DNA from: Halobacillus salinarum
GTDB lineage: Bacteria > Bacillota > Bacilli > Bacillales > Halobacillaceae
NCBI RefSeq assembly: GCF_022919095.1
Contig: NZ_CP095073.1
Coordinates: 1,426,001-1,490,000, forward strand
Direction of reading: 5' to 3'
DNA length: 64,000 nucleotides
This document shows positions 17,238-26,861 of this stretch, piece by piece; position 1 is the first letter of the stretch; each line of letters opens with the position of its first letter. A program made the translations under genes and the position numbers. Below the pieces are notes generated by a model. The model ran no database searches and was not told the DNA's origin. It saw nothing but the letters and a program-made list of their open reading frames with translations.

Positions 17238-17621
17238 TTGACAGACTTAACGGTAGAACAGCACCACATGCTGAGGGAGTACGACCGGCTTTTGACGGTG
17301 ACGAGTGAAGGCTTTCAATATTTAGAGGACAATACGAAAGAAGATGCGCCTCCTCAGGTGCAGCAGGTGTTTGAAGATGTGCTCTTGTCCTTTCAGCAAA
17401 TGAGCAAAACGCATGAGCAGTTGGTTAACCTATTTCAAGAGGATCCTGACGTGAAAGGGATGATTGATGACTTTCACGAAATGGCTTTACTGCTGCAGGA
17501 ATGGTTTGAGCTAGATACCCATGAAGAAAAGCAGCAGCTGCTTATCCAGCGGATCGTTCCGGCGTATGAAAGCTTTCGGGAGCAGATGCAGTTATTTGTG
17601 AAGCCGTACATCGCTCATTAA
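17238..17621 (+). CDS. Conserved-looking hypothetical protein at the end of the fliD operon
   Basis: A 127-residue acidic, helical, soluble protein with no Cys and no signal peptide. TTG start at 17238 with AGGTGA 5 bases upstream, only 11 bases after fliT, and a strong terminator behind it, so it is the last gene of the late flagellar operon. Heptad-like helices at about 5-45 and 55-110 resemble small export chaperones, but I recognise no family. A role in flagellar secretion is inferred from position only. Confidence 0.75.
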   Translation: MTDLTVEQHHMLREYDRLLTVTSEGFQYLEDNTKEDAPPQVQQVFEDVLLSFQQMSKTHEQLVNLFQEDPDVKGMIDDFHEMALLLQEWFELDTHEEKQQLLIQRIVPAYESFREQMQLFVKPYIAH

Positions 17622-17658
17622 TTACATACTTAGATGTACAAACCAGCCAAAAGGCTGG

Positions 17659-17697
17659 AATCTGGCTGTCGAGAATGTCTCGACAGCCAGATTTTAG
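17659..17697 (+). terminator. Strong intrinsic terminator of the late flagellar operon
   Basis: AATCTGGCTGTCGAGA and its exact reverse complement TCTCGACAGCCAGATT, 3-base loop, then TTTAGTTT. It is preceded at 17641-17658 by AACCAGCCAAAAGGCTGG, which recurs exactly at 18390-18407. Confidence 0.9.
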
Positions 17698-18187
17698 TTT
17701 CAATCAAAGCACGACAAAATGAAATAGAAATCGTAACGATGGAAGAACTTGTGCCAGAAAACCAAAGAAGTGAAAAGGAGGGAGACCGATCCGAAGAGTG
17801 ATTATTTATATCGGGAGAATAAGCGGCAGGGTTCTTCTATCTCGATCATTGTCACTACAAGTCAGACCTCTCTCAAGGTGCTGCTTCTCCATTACTCCTA
17901 ACCTGTACCCAGAATAAGAACCATCAACAAACGCTGACGCGCCAGTTGTGGGAGGATGTCAAAGAGCAGGTTCGCTTGAACCGGCTTTGAACCGGCTTAA
18001 TGAGGGACAATGGGTTTATAGAATGAGAAAAGAGAAAGTAGAGCGTAGCTTCACAGATTCAAAAGAACTGTATGGGCTGCTTTATTGCCGTTTGCGTAGA
18101 AAAGAAAAAGTAAAGGCACAGGCGCTGATGACAGCTGCCTATCAGAACATGAAGAAGACTCTCCTCCATCTAGCTAGGGTAAGCTAG
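17695..18187 (+). mobile_element. Internally deleted IS1182-family transposase relic
   Basis: Pieces of an IS1182-type DDE transposase are readable in different frames. Near 17718-17751 is VTMEELVPEN, the N-terminal signature. Near 17848-17985 come YKSDLS, CTQNKNHQQTLTRQLWED and VKEQVR, the cysteine-region block before the C-terminal domain. At 17985-18187 stand VERSFTDSKELYGLLYCRLR and QALMTAAYQNMKKTLLHLA, the DDE-proximal C terminus. Roughly two thirds of a typical 450-500-residue protein is missing and stops intervene, so it cannot transpose by itself. Confidence 0.85.
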
Positions 18188-18205
18188 GTGAAGGAGAGTC
18201 TTTTT
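18155..18205 (+). terminator. Long hairpin with T-tract at the end of the IS relic
   Basis: AAGACTCTCCTCCATCTAGCT pairs almost throughout with AGCTAGGTGAAGGAGAGTCTT, followed by TTTT. It overlaps the last transposase codons and probably ended the transposase transcript. Confidence 0.75.
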
Positions 18206-18221
18206 CTGTCTTTAAAGAATA

Positions 18222-18345
18222 CCAAGGAGCGAGGTCCCTTCCACTCCTGCGGAAGAACGAGTGGGCCGAGATCGCCGAGCATGGGTTTCGCGAGGAAGCT
18301 CGGGCGCTCGTCCGCGGAAAGGGAAGGGACCAACGCTCATGGCGG
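18222..18345. repeat. Dispersed palindromic (REP-like) element, copy 2
   Basis: Outer arms GGTCCCTTCC (18233-18242) and GGAAGGGACC (18322-18331) are exact reverse complements; inner GC-rich segments such as CCGAGATCGCCGAGC and GAGGAAGCTCGGGCGCTCG lie between. The element matches 46995-47118 in reverse orientation along most of its length. Confidence 0.75.
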
Positions 18346-18352
18346 TAAGAAA

Positions 18353-18412
18353 AGCTTGTAGAGAAACACGGGGTTTCTCTACAAGCTGAAACCAGCCAAA
18401 AGGCTGGTTTTT
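18353..18412 (+). terminator. Palindrome plus intrinsic terminator upstream of hpf
   Basis: AGCTTGTAGAGAAAC (18353-18367) and GTTTCTCTACAAGCT (18373-18387) are perfect 15-bp arms. Directly after come AACCAGCC, four A and GGCTGGTT with a T-tract, an intrinsic terminator. Its stem and loop are the same 18 bases found at 17641-17658. Confidence 0.75.
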
Positions 18413-18599
18413 CATTTTTACCATAAGGTTTTTCTGTTTGGATACGAAGGTTGTACGACCGAAGCATTCTCTGCAAAATAGGACAAAAGAACAATTTTAA
18501 TAAAGCAGAAAATAGTCAAAAAACGCTTGAATTGCCTATAATAGCACAACTTCCCATCAATTTCCGACACAAATTCGTCAAAATATTTAGATAGTTTAT

Positions 18600-18629
18600 G
18601 CAGGAATGGCCTTGGGTATGGTAGAATAT
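18600..18629 (+). promoter_or_regulatory. SigH-type promoter of hpf
   Basis: GCAGGAAT at 18600-18607, a 12-base spacer, and GTAGAAT at 18621-18627 fit the SigH pattern RnAGGAwWW with RnnGAAT. B. subtilis hpf (yvyD) is driven by SigH and SigB. Expression would therefore rise on entry into stationary phase. Confidence 0.6.
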
Positions 18630-18661
18630 ATTACACATAAGGATGAAAGGAGGACACTTCT

Positions 18662-19225
18662 ATGATGACGTACAACATTCGTGGTGAAAACTTAGAGGTG
18701 ACGGATTCCATTAAGGAATATGTGGAGAAAAAGGTGGGCAAGCTTGAGCGCTACTTTGATACTCCGCCGACTTCTGAGGTTCATGTCAATTTAAGTGTCT
18801 ATAATGATGAGCAGACTATCGAGGTCACAATTCCGATGAAGAACTTGCTTCTTCGAGCTGAGGAACACAACACAGATTTATACGCTGCCATCGACCTTGT
18901 GGTAGATAAATTAGAAAGACAGATTCGCAAGCATAAGACTAAGGTAAACCGAAAGTTTCGACAGGAAGGTGCACCTAAACATGTGTTTGCAGAAATGGAA
19001 AGAGAAGCTTCCCAAAGGCAATATGAGGAAGAAGAAGAAAGCGACTTCGATATTGAAATTGTAAGAACGAAGCGTTTTGATTTGAAGCCGATGGATAGTG
19101 AAGAAGCAGCATTGCAAATGGATATGCTGGGCCATGCGTTCTACGTTTTCACTAACGCGAATACTGATGAAACCAATATCGTTTATAAACGAAGAGATGG
19201 AAAATACGGGTTAATTGAAACCTGA
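18662..19225 (+). CDS. hpf: Long-form ribosome hibernation promoting factor HPF
   Basis: The 187-residue protein has an N-terminal S30AE/HPF domain (YNIRGENLEVTDSIKEYVEK through KHKTKVNRKFRQ, residues 1-105) that occupies the decoding channel. A charged linker follows, then the C-terminal dimerisation domain at about 128-187 (FDLKPMDSEEAALQMDMLGH, VYKRRDGKYGLIE). Long HPF joins two 70S ribosomes into inactive 100S particles. AAAGGAGG lies 8 bases before ATG 18662; a second ATG follows directly. Confidence 0.96.
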   Translation: MMTYNIRGENLEVTDSIKEYVEKKVGKLERYFDTPPTSEVHVNLSVYNDEQTIEVTIPMKNLLLRAEEHNTDLYAAIDLVVDKLERQIRKHKTKVNRKFRQEGAPKHVFAEMEREASQRQYEEEEESDFDIEIVRTKRFDLKPMDSEEAALQMDMLGHAFYVFTNANTDETNIVYKRRDGKYGLIET

Positions 19226-19237
19226 TAGACCTTTCAG

Positions 19238-19265
19238 GCATCCCTCTTCCGGAGGGATGCTTTTT
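19238..19265 (+). terminator. Intrinsic terminator of hpf
   Basis: GCATCCCTC, TTCC loop region and GGAGGGATGC followed by TTTTT. Confidence 0.9.
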
Positions 19266-19481
19266 CGTGGATATTCCTCGATCTCCCCCTTATATAAAAC
19301 TTCTAGAATACTATTGAACCTTCATTATTACGCTCATCCCCCTTCCAAAAATGAAATTCTCTATCTGAATAATTCCTTTTCCTTTATAGGACAATTTACG
19401 ACAACGCTTTTATGGAGATTACTCGTTTGTTCACCCCCATGATATAAATAGGATGTAAGATCCTTCCAAGGAGGCGATGAA

Positions 19482-19682
19482 TTGAAAACGACGTATCTTT
19501 GCCCTGATTGCCGCGATTTGTCCCGGCGCCTGAAGCAGCAGGAAGAAGTGATTGCCCAGCTGGTAGACATTATTGCGGTTACCAACCGGCGCATTTATGA
19601 CCTCGATCAGCGCCAATCCGGCATGGAGCATCAGCTCATCCGTGAGCACAACCCCCGCTATGCCCCTTCTACATCTTCATAA
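19482..19682 (+). CDS. Small hypothetical protein with N-terminal CxxC
   Basis: A 66-residue protein with TTG start and a perfect AAGGAGG 7 bases upstream. CPDC at residues 7-10 could bind metal as a dimer. It is followed by an amphipathic heptad region (LKQQEEVIAQLVDIIAVTN) suited to coiled-coil pairing. It stands alone between hpf and secA with terminators on both sides. No family recognised. Confidence 0.65.
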   Translation: MKTTYLCPDCRDLSRRLKQQEEVIAQLVDIIAVTNRRIYDLDQRQSGMEHQLIREHNPRYAPSTSS

Positions 19683-19694
19683 ACCGCCTCCGCT

Positions 19695-19730
19695 AAGGGG
19701 CAGTTCATCCCCGGATTGCCCCTTATTCCT
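19695..19730 (+). terminator. Intrinsic terminator upstream of secA
   Basis: AAGGGGCA (19695-19702) and TGCCCCTT (19717-19724) around a 14-base loop, then ATTCCTTTT. Confidence 0.7.
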
Positions 19731-19864
19731 TTTATCGGATTTCGTTTGTTAAGCTTCTGTTTACATAGGGAGATTTATTGGCATCCTGTTCCTCTTAGTG
19801 TTATTATTGAGAGTGGATTATACTATTCAACCGAAGATTGGAAATCAATAGAGGAGCGGTTGCA

Positions 19865-22384
19865 ATGCTTGGAACTTTAAAGAAAATTTTCGGCGACGGG
19901 AATACTCGTCAGCTGAAACGGTTAGATAAGATGGCGGACGATATAGATGCATTGGAATCTAAATACGAACAGCTGTCAGATGAAGAACTTCGCAACAAAA
20001 CGGAAGAATTTAAACAACGCTACCAGGATGGCGAAAAATTAGAAGATCTACTAGTGGAAGCCTTCGCCGTAGTCAGGGAAGGCTCTAAACGTGTGTTAAA
20101 TATGCGGCCGTTTAAGGTTCAGCTGTATGGGGCGATTGCCCTTCATGAAGGTAACATTGCCGAAATGAAAACAGGGGAAGGGAAAACCTTAGCTTCCACG
20201 ATGCCGGCCTATTTAAATGCGATCACAGGTAAAGGCGTACACATCGTTACAGTCAACGACTACTTAGCTACTCGTGACGCAAGAGAGATGGGGGAACTCT
20301 TCCAATTCCTCGGCTTAACGGTAGGGCTGAACTTAAACAACATGTCCAAGGATGAAAAACGCGAAGCCTACAGCGCAGATATTACGTATGGAACGAACAA
20401 CGAATTTGGGTTTGATTATCTGCGCGATAACATGGTGCTTTACAAAGAGCAGATGGTACAGCGCCCGCTTCATTTTGCCATTATTGACGAGGTGGACTCG
20501 ATCTTAATTGATGAAGCGCGTACCCCGTTAATCATATCCGGAACAGCTTCTAAATCAGCCGATCTTTACCAGACGGCTAATTCGTTTGTCCGGCTGTTAA
20601 ATGAAGACGACGATTTTACGTATGATGTTAAAACGAAGAACGTAATGCTCACGGAGGAAGGCATCAATAAGGCGGAAAGCTTTTTTAAAGTGGACAACCT
20701 GTTTGACCTCGCTAATGTGACGTTAATTCACCACATTAACCAGGCGTTAAAAGCCCATACGAGCATGCACCGGGATACTGATTATGTCGTGGATGACGGC
20801 GAAGTAGTCATCGTGGACCAGTTTACCGGGCGCCTGATGAAAGGCCGCCGCTACAGCGATGGTCTGCACCAGGCCATTGAAGCAAAAGAAGGCCTTCAGA
20901 TCCAGAATGAAAGCATGACGCTTGCTTCGATTACCTTCCAGAACCTGTTCCGCATGTACGAAAAACTCTCCGGGATGACGGGTACAGCGAAAACAGAGGA
21001 AGAAGAGTTCTTAAACATTTATAACATGCGCGTTATCGTCATTCCGACGAACCGTGAAATCATACGTGATGATAAGGCGGACCTCGTTTACAAAACGATG
21101 GACGGCAAATTCCGTGCGGTTGTAGAAGATATTAAGGAGCGCCATGAAAAAGGCCAGCCGGTGCTGGTCGGTACTGTGGCGGTGGAGACATCCGAAATTA
21201 TCTCAAAATATTTGAATAAAGCGGGCGTCCCGCATAACGTCTTGAACGCGAAGAACCACTTCCGTGAAGCGGAGATTATTGAAAAAGCCGGCGAGCAGGG
21301 AGCGGTTACCATTGCGACCAACATGGCCGGCCGTGGTACCGACATTAAGCTCGGTAAAGGCGTTAAGGAAGCAGGCGGTCTTGCGGTTATCGGTACAGAA
21401 CGCCACGAATCCCGCCGGATCGATAATCAGCTCCGCGGTCGTTCCGGTCGTCAAGGCGACCCTGGGATGAGTCAATTCTACCTGGCCACCGATGACGAGC
21501 TGATGCGCCGGTTCGCATCTGACAATATGAGGAACATGATGGAGCGTCTAGGTATGGATGACTCCCAGCCGATTGAAAGTAAGATGATTTCCCGTGCCGT
21601 AGAATCTGCCCAGAAGCGGGTGGAAGGAAACAACTTTGACGCACGGAAAACCATTCTTTCCTACGATGACGTCCTGCGTCAGCAGCGTGAAGTGATCTAC
21701 AAGCAGCGCTACGAAGTGTTAACCTCAGAAAATCTGCGCAGCATTATTGAACAGATGATTGAGCGAGCTGTTCAGCGTACCGTAGAAGTCCATACGTCAG
21801 ATGAAGAGGACGAAAACTGGGAGCTTGAAATGATCGTCGATTACGTCAAGGCGAACCTTCTGCAAGAAGGAGATATTACCCTTGACCATATCAAAGGATT
21901 AGACCCTGTCGAAATGCAGGAGAAAATTCTTGAAAAAGTGAAAATGCGTTATGACGAAAAAGAAGAAGAGCTCACCGAAGAGCAGATGCGTGAGTTTGAA
22001 AAAGTGATTCTGCTTCGTACGGTCGATCAGAAATGGATGGACCACATCGACCAGATGGATCAGCTGCGTCAGGGAATCCACCTGCGTGCCTATGGTCAGA
22101 ATGATCCTCTTCGTGAGTATCAATTCGAAGGTTTCCGTATGTTCGAGGAAATGGTATCTGCGATTGATGAAGAAGTTGCCCGCTACGTTATGAAAGCAGA
22201 GATCCGCAGCAACCTGCAGCGCGAAGAAGTCGCACAAGGAGCAAAAGCGGTCTCCAACAGTGATAGTGAGGAAAGTAAAGAGAAGAAAAAGAAACAGCCT
22301 TATGTGAAAAAAGATACCGTCGGCCGTAACGACCCATGTCCTTGCGGAAGCGGCAAAAAGTACAAAAACTGTCACGGCAAATAA
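19865..22384 (+). CDS. secA: Preprotein translocase motor ATPase SecA
   Basis: Essential ATPase that pushes preproteins through SecYEG, 839 residues (B. subtilis 841). Visible in order: [13 protein letters not shown] start, Walker [10 protein letters not shown] near residue 100, [15 protein letters not shown] (Walker B) near 205, the preprotein cross-linking and helical scaffold regions, the second nucleotide-binding fold with [13 protein letters not shown] and [11 protein letters not shown], and the C-terminal zinc site [15 protein letters not shown] that binds SecB or ribosomes. ATG 19865 follows GAGGAGCGG; the upstream TTG frame start is rejected. Confidence 0.98.
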   Translation: MLGTLKKIFGDGNTRQLKRLDKMADDIDALESKYEQLSDEELRNKTEEFKQRYQDGEKLEDLLVEAFAVVREGSKRVLNMRPFKVQLYGAIALHEGNIAEMKTGEGKTLASTMPAYLNAITGKGVHIVTVNDYLATRDAREMGELFQFLGLTVGLNLNNMSKDEKREAYSADITYGTNNEFGFDYLRDNMVLYKEQMVQRPLHFAIIDEVDSILIDEARTPLIISGTASKSADLYQTANSFVRLLNEDDDFTYDVKTKNVMLTEEGINKAESFFKVDNLFDLANVTLIHHINQALKAHTSMHRDTDYVVDDGEVVIVDQFTGRLMKGRRYSDGLHQAIEAKEGLQIQNESMTLASITFQNLFRMYEKLSGMTGTAKTEEEEFLNIYNMRVIVIPTNREIIRDDKADLVYKTMDGKFRAVVEDIKERHEKGQPVLVGTVAVETSEIISKYLNKAGVPHNVLNAKNHFREAEIIEKAGEQGAVTIATNMAGRGTDIKLGKGVKEAGGLAVIGTERHESRRIDNQLRGRSGRQGDPGMSQFYLATDDELMRRFASDNMRNMMERLGMDDSQPIESKMISRAVESAQKRVEGNNFDARKTILSYDDVLRQQREVIYKQRYEVLTSENLRSIIEQMIERAVQRTVEVHTSDEEDENWELEMIVDYVKANLLQEGDITLDHIKGLDPVEMQEKILEKVKMRYDEKEEELTEEQMREFEKVILLRTVDQKWMDHIDQMDQLRQGIHLRAYGQNDPLREYQFEGFRMFEEMVSAIDEEVARYVMKAEIRSNLQREEVAQGAKAVSNSDSEESKEKKKKQPYVKKDTVGRNDPCPCGSGKKYKNCHGK

Positions 22385-22461
22385 GAGACAGGCAGGCACT
22401 CTCGTTCATCCGAGGGTGTCTTCCCTTATGGAAAATAAATCGGCTACAGGAGTGATGGATT

Positions 22462-23566
22462 ATGGATATGGCAGAAATTCGCCACGAATTGGATAATACA
22501 GCTAAGCGTTTAGCGGACTTCAGGGGGTCTCTTTGACGTCGATCAAAGAAAGACGAGAATAGCTGAACTTGAAGAACAAATGACTGAGCCAGGCTTCTGG
22601 GATGACCAGAATACAGCACAAAAAGTAATCGATGAAGTCAATGGGCTGAAAAATCTCGTTCATACGCTGGAAAAGCATGAGGAAACGCATGAAAACCTTG
22701 AGGTTTCCTATGAATTAGTGAAAGAAGAAGATGACGAAGACTTGAGAACAGAACTCGTAGAACAAGTACAGGAACTGCGGAACGACTTGAACCAATTTGA
22801 ATTAAATATGCTGCTCAGCGAGCCTTATGATAAAAACAATGCGATCCTTGAGCTTCACCCGGGTGCCGGCGGAACGGAATCGCAGGACTGGGCCAGCATG
22901 CTGCTTCGTATGTACACCCGCTGGGCTGAAGATAAAGGCTTTTCGGTACAGACGATGGATTATCTGCCGGGAGAAGAAGCCGGAGTGAAAAGTGTCACCT
23001 TGCTTATTAAAGGCCATAACGCCTACGGCTACTTAAAAGCAGAAAAAGGCGTTCACCGCCTCGTGCGGATTTCGCCGTTTGACTCTTCCGGAAGACGTCA
23101 CACGTCCTTTGTTTCCTGCGAAGTGATGCCGGAATTTAATGATGAAGTAGAAATTGACGTCCGCACAGAGGATTTGAAGATCGATACGTACCGTTCAAGC
23201 GGTGCAGGCGGGCAGCACGTCAATACAACCGATTCTGCGGTCCGTATTACTCACCTGCCGACCAATACCGTCGTCACATGTCAATCGGAGCGGTCGCAAA
23301 TTAAAAACCGCGAGCAGGCGATGAAAATGCTGAAGGCCAAGCTCTATCAGCTTGAAATTGAGCGCCAGCAGCGGGAACTTGATGACATCCGCGGCGAACA
23401 GAAAGAAATTGGCTGGGGAAGCCAGATTCGCTCCTACGTGTTCCATCCTTACTCTATGGTGAAGGACCACCGCACGAACGTTGAGGTAGGAAACACGCAA
23501 GGCGTGATGGACGGCGATCTCAACAAGTTTATTGATGCCTATTTGCGTTCCACAATGGATGCCTGA
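22462..23566 (+). CDS. prfB: Peptide chain release factor 2, with programmed +1 frameshift
   Basis: RF2 recognises UGA and UAA. The first 24 codons (22462-22533) end at an in-frame TGA at 22534-22536 preceded by AGGGGG and CTT. Skipping one base continues the frame at GAC 22535 ([14 protein letters not shown]) to 23566, for 367 residues in total. The catalytic GGQ sits in [16 protein letters not shown] and the anticodon-like SPF in [12 protein letters not shown]. The frameshift autoregulates RF2 level: low RF2 pauses at UGA and shifts. Start ATG 22462 is 9 bases after AGGAG. Lies just downstream of secA, as in B. subtilis. Confidence 0.98.
22521..22537 (+). promoter_or_regulatory. prfB programmed +1 frameshift site
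   Basis: Internal Shine-Dalgarno AGGGGG followed by TCTCTTTGAC. CTT is the slippery codon, TGA the in-zero-frame stop and C the context base, exactly the conserved bacterial prfB signal. Confidence 0.95.
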
Positions 23567-23574
23567 TTCAAAAG

Positions 23575-23604
23575 CTCTCACTGATCCCAGTGAGAGTTTT
23601 TTTA
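23575..23604 (+). terminator. Intrinsic terminator of secA-prfB
   Basis: CTCTCACTG, short loop and CAGTGAGAG followed by seven T. Confidence 0.9.
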
Positions 23605-23716
23605 TACACGCCGCTTTACTGTGTTAATGCGTTATCTGAGTCTCGTTTACAGCTCGAAGAAGGAGTGATATACTCCTTACGGTTTATGTGAAACGTTAAA
23701 CAGGGGGAATCGCACC

Positions 23717-24591
23717 ATGATGATGATGGCAAAAAAATACCGTCGGGAACCGATGCCTCACCACCTGCGCGAAGCGCTTGATTATGTGCTCGTGATTGTA
23801 GGGGCTTTTTTTGTGGCTTTGGCATTTAATATATTCTTACTTCCGAATAATATTGCTTCTGGCGGCGTCGCTGGAATCAGTACCATAACGAAAGGTGTGT
23901 TCGGCTGGGAGCCGGGATCGTCCAGTGGGTGCTTAATATCCCGCTTTTTATTACCGGAGTTATAATTCTTGGTAAAAATTTCGGCATTAAATCATTTGTC
24001 GGAACCATGGTTTTACCGGGCTTTGTTATTTTAACGAGCAGCCTCGAACCAGCCACTCCGAATCCGCTGCTCGGAGCTATTTTCGGCGGCATGGGCGTTG
24101 GTTTAGGGCTTGGAATTGTATTTCGAGGACGAGCTTCCACGGGCGGCATTGACCTCGCGGCACAAGTCGTTCACAAGTTCACGCATCTTCCTCTCGGGAT
24201 CAGCGTAGCGATGCTAGATGGAATGATCGTTTTAACGTCAGCGATCGTCTTCTCGGTGGAAGAAGGGTTATATGCGCTTATTGGGCTGTTTGCCACGAGC
24301 CGGACGATTGATTTTGTCCAGGTCGGATTAAATACATCGAAAAATGTCATGATTATTACGGAGAACATCGATGAAGTACGAAGCGCGATATTAACGGAAA
24401 TCGACCGCGGAGTCACTGTCCTGAGTGGAGCAGGGGGATATACCGAACGGGAACGACAGGTGATTATGTGTGTCGTTCAGCAGAACGAATTCATTAAATT
24501 GACACAAACGGTTAAAACGATTGATCCTGGGGCTTTTGTCGTCGCTATGAACGCGACAGAGGTGTTCGGAGAGGGTTTTAAAACATCTTAA
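23717..24591 (+). pseudogene. yvjA: YitT/DUF2179 family membrane protein YvjA, split by a one-base frameshift
   Basis: The first frame reads LREALDYVLVIVGAFFVALA and GVAGISTITKGVFGWEPG, then leaves frame at a GGG run (23914-23916). Adding one G gives WEPGIVQWVLNIPLFITGV and continues to the stop at 24591, about 290 residues, the usual family length. YitT proteins have five or six membrane helices and a cytoplasmic DUF2179 domain at the C terminus (VLSGAGGYTERERQVIMCVV). Transport substrate unknown. The prfB-yvjA-cccB order matches B. subtilis. As with hag, a missing G in a short run makes a sequencing error plausible. Confidence 0.88.
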
Positions 24592-24645
24592 CTAGGTTAT
24601 AATATCTCTGTGTTTTGATATTTTGCGCAGTAAAGGGGGAGCATC

Positions 24646-25026
24646 GTGAAAAAACTCTTATTCGGTCTGTTCTTTGTTTCTTTTCTAGCTTTAGGCGCCT
24701 GCAGCGGCGGAGGAGATGAAGAAGGTGCCGGTGATCAATCGGATCCATCCACTGAAGAGAATGCGGATCAAGGAAGCAGTGAGCAAGCGAATTCAGATGT
24801 GGATGCTAAAGAAGCAAAGCAAGCCTTTGAAGAAAATAACTGTATCAGCTGTCACGGAGGGGATCTGAGCGGAGGATACGGACCTTCCTTGCAGAAAGTA
24901 GGAAAGAAATACTCCGAGGATGATATTAAAGAAATCATCTCCAAAGGAAAAGGGAGTATGCCGCCTCAATCGGTGAGCGATGAGGATAAGAATTTAATTG
25001 CAAGCTGGCTCGCCGCCAAAAAATAG
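24646..25026 (+). CDS. cccB: Cytochrome c-551, lipoprotein (CccB type)
   Basis: The 126-residue secreted electron carrier starts with a lipoprotein signal peptide and lipobox LALGAC, so the mature Cys is lipid-anchored outside the membrane. A flexible Asp/Glu/Ser-rich linker follows. The class I cytochrome fold carries haem motif CISCH near residue 66 and a likely axial Met in KGSMPPQ. GTG start with AAAGGGGAG ahead. It feeds electrons to cytochrome c oxidase and has the conserved place before ftsE. Confidence 0.93.
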   Translation: MKKLLFGLFFVSFLALGACSGGGDEEGAGDQSDPSTEENADQGSSEQANSDVDAKEAKQAFEENNCISCHGGDLSGGYGPSLQKVGKKYSEDDIKEIISKGKGSMPPQSVSDEDKNLIASWLAAKK

Positions 25027-25041
25027 CGATACTTAACCGAA

Positions 25042-25073
25042 GCCTGACTTTTTTAAAAGTCGGGCTTTTTTTC
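25042..25073 (+). terminator. Intrinsic terminator of cccB
   Basis: GCCTGACTTTT and AAAAGTCGGGC with a tiny loop and one G-U pair, then eight T. Confidence 0.85.
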
Positions 25074-25179
25074 TAGGAAAAAAGAAGGGGTTACGAGAAA
25101 TTTGGCGAATTATATCAAAGTGAAGGGGTTTATGAAATATAAATGTAATAATTTTATGTCTAAAAAAATAGAAATAAGA

Positions 25180-25188
25180 TGTTATAAT
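25180..25188 (+). promoter_or_regulatory. Extended -10 promoter of ftsEX
   Basis: TGTTATAAT is an extended -10 box, about 78 bases before the ftsE start. No good -35 is visible, which an extended -10 can tolerate. Confidence 0.5.
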
Positions 25189-25266
25189 GGGTACGGACTT
25201 GGGACAGATAAACTGTCACAAACACGCATCATGATAATAAACAAAAAAATTAAGGTGATTGATTCT

Positions 25267-25953
25267 ATGATAAATATGAAGGGTGTATATAAGACGTATC
25301 CCAATGGTGTTACAGCTTTGAATGGTATTGATGTACATATCGATCAAGGAGAATTTGTTTATATTGTAGGACCGAGTGGAGCTGGTAAATCGACATTTAC
25401 CCGGCTGATGTTCCGTGAAGAAAAAGCAAGCAAAGGAACCGTGCTCGTGAACGATATTAACTTATCATCAATTAAAGAAAGACGGGTCCCGCATTTAAGA
25501 CGTCAAATCGGTGTCGTCTATCAGGATTTTCGTTTACTTCCTAAACTAACAGTCTATGAAAATGTAGCGTTTGCTTTGGAAGTCATCGAAGAGCAGCAAG
25601 CAAGTATAAGACGACGTGTCATGGACGTCCTCGATCAGGTGAGGCTTAAGAATAAAGCCCGCTTTCTGCCGGACGAGCTGTCCGGGGGAGAACAGCAGCG
25701 TGTTTCCATTGCCCGGGCAATTGTGAATCATCCCGGTTTATTGATCGCAGATGAGCCTACCGGAAATCTTGACCCTGAAACCTCCTGGGAAATCATGCAC
25801 ATTTTAGAGGAAATTAATTCAGGTGGTACTACAGTATTAATGGCTACCCACAATCAGGATATCGTAAACACATTCAGGCAGCGGGTTATCGCTATTGAAG
25901 ACGGCATGATTGTGCGCGATGAAAGCCGAGGGGAGTATGGCTATGAAAATTAG
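25267..25953 (+). CDS. ftsE: Cell-division ABC transporter ATP-binding protein FtsE
   Basis: The 228-residue ATPase equals B. subtilis FtsE in length. Walker A GPSGAGKST at about 39-47, Q loop VVYQDFRLLPKLTV, signature LSGGEQQRVSIARAIV near 140-155 and Walker B LLIADEPTGNLDP are all present. It works with FtsX to gate extracellular peptidoglycan hydrolases rather than to transport. ATG 25267 has AAGGTGAT 7 bases before it and aligns with FtsE; the longer frame from 25102 is rejected. Overlaps ftsX by 11 bases. Confidence 0.96.
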   Translation: MINMKGVYKTYPNGVTALNGIDVHIDQGEFVYIVGPSGAGKSTFTRLMFREEKASKGTVLVNDINLSSIKERRVPHLRRQIGVVYQDFRLLPKLTVYENVAFALEVIEEQQASIRRRVMDVLDQVRLKNKARFLPDELSGGEQQRVSIARAIVNHPGLLIADEPTGNLDPETSWEIMHILEEINSGGTTVLMATHNQDIVNTFRQRVIAIEDGMIVRDESRGEYGYEN

Positions 25954-26836
25954 AACTCTCGGCAGACATATTCGTGAAGGTAGTAAAAGTGTGGTCAGAA
26001 ATGGCTGGATGACGGTTTCTTCTATCGGGGCGGTTACAACAACGTTACTGCTCGTCGGCGTATTTCTCGCCGTGATGCTGAACTTAAATGAAATCGCAAG
26101 TTCTGTCGAAAAAGATGTTGAGATAAAAGTACTAGTTGAATTGACAGCCAATGATCAGGAAATCGATGATCTTGGTGATAAGCTGAAGGATATTCCCGAG
26201 GTAGGCACGGTGGATTTTTCTCCTAAAGAAGAAGAGCTGAATGAGCTGATCGACAGCCTCGGCGATCAAGGGAAAGCATTTGAATTATTTAAACAAAGCA
26301 ATCCGTTAAACGATGCTTATGTAGTAAAACCTGAAAACCCGGTTGATGTGATTGACATTGCTAATAAGGTGGAAGGGTTTGACCACGTGTACAAAGTGGA
26401 CTACGGCGAAGAGATTGTGCAGCGTTTGTTCCAGTTTAACCAATATGCAAGAAATATTGGCTTGGCGCTCATCATCGGCCTTGTCTTTACGGCAATCTTC
26501 CTCATTTCCAACACCATTAAAATTACGATTATCGCCCGCCGTAGAGAGATAGGAATTATGAAGCTTGTAGGAGCAACGAATGGATTTATCCGCTGGCCGT
26601 TTTTTATAGAAGGTATGTTGCTGGGAGTTCTTGGATCAATTATCCCGATCGCAGGTGTCGTGTCTGCGTACTACTACTTGTACTACCACTTGCGGGATCG
26701 GATTCAGTTTGATTTTGTTCACCTTCTTCCTTTTAATCCGTTTGCATGGCAGCTCGCAGCTATTATTCTAGCTATTGGAGCATTCATAGGGATTTGGGGA
26801 AGCGTGATGAGTGTACGGAAATTCTTAAAAGTTTAA
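25943..26836 (+). CDS. ftsX: Cell-division ABC transporter permease FtsX
   Basis: The 297-residue membrane protein has a cytoplasmic N terminus (MKIRTLGRHIREGSKSV), TM1 near 20-45, an extracellular domain of about 120 residues (contains DVEIKVLVELTANDQEIDDL) and three C-terminal helices. The extracellular loop binds the coiled coil of a partner hydrolase. ATG 25943 gives 7-base spacing from GAGGGGAG. The next gene encodes exactly such a coiled-coil hydrolase. Confidence 0.95.
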   Translation: MKIRTLGRHIREGSKSVVRNGWMTVSSIGAVTTTLLLVGVFLAVMLNLNEIASSVEKDVEIKVLVELTANDQEIDDLGDKLKDIPEVGTVDFSPKEEELNELIDSLGDQGKAFELFKQSNPLNDAYVVKPENPVDVIDIANKVEGFDHVYKVDYGEEIVQRLFQFNQYARNIGLALIIGLVFTAIFLISNTIKITIIARRREIGIMKLVGATNGFIRWPFFIEGMLLGVLGSIIPIAGVVSAYYYLYYHLRDRIQFDFVHLLPFNPFAWQLAAIILAIGAFIGIWGSVMSVRKFLKV

Positions 26837-26861
26837 TTGGAAAAGGGGAGAAAAGGGCCGG

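Noticed and set aside
25102-25266. N-terminal extension of FtsE
   Set aside because: The ATG at 25267 has a proper ribosome site and aligns with FtsE; the extension crosses the likely promoter.
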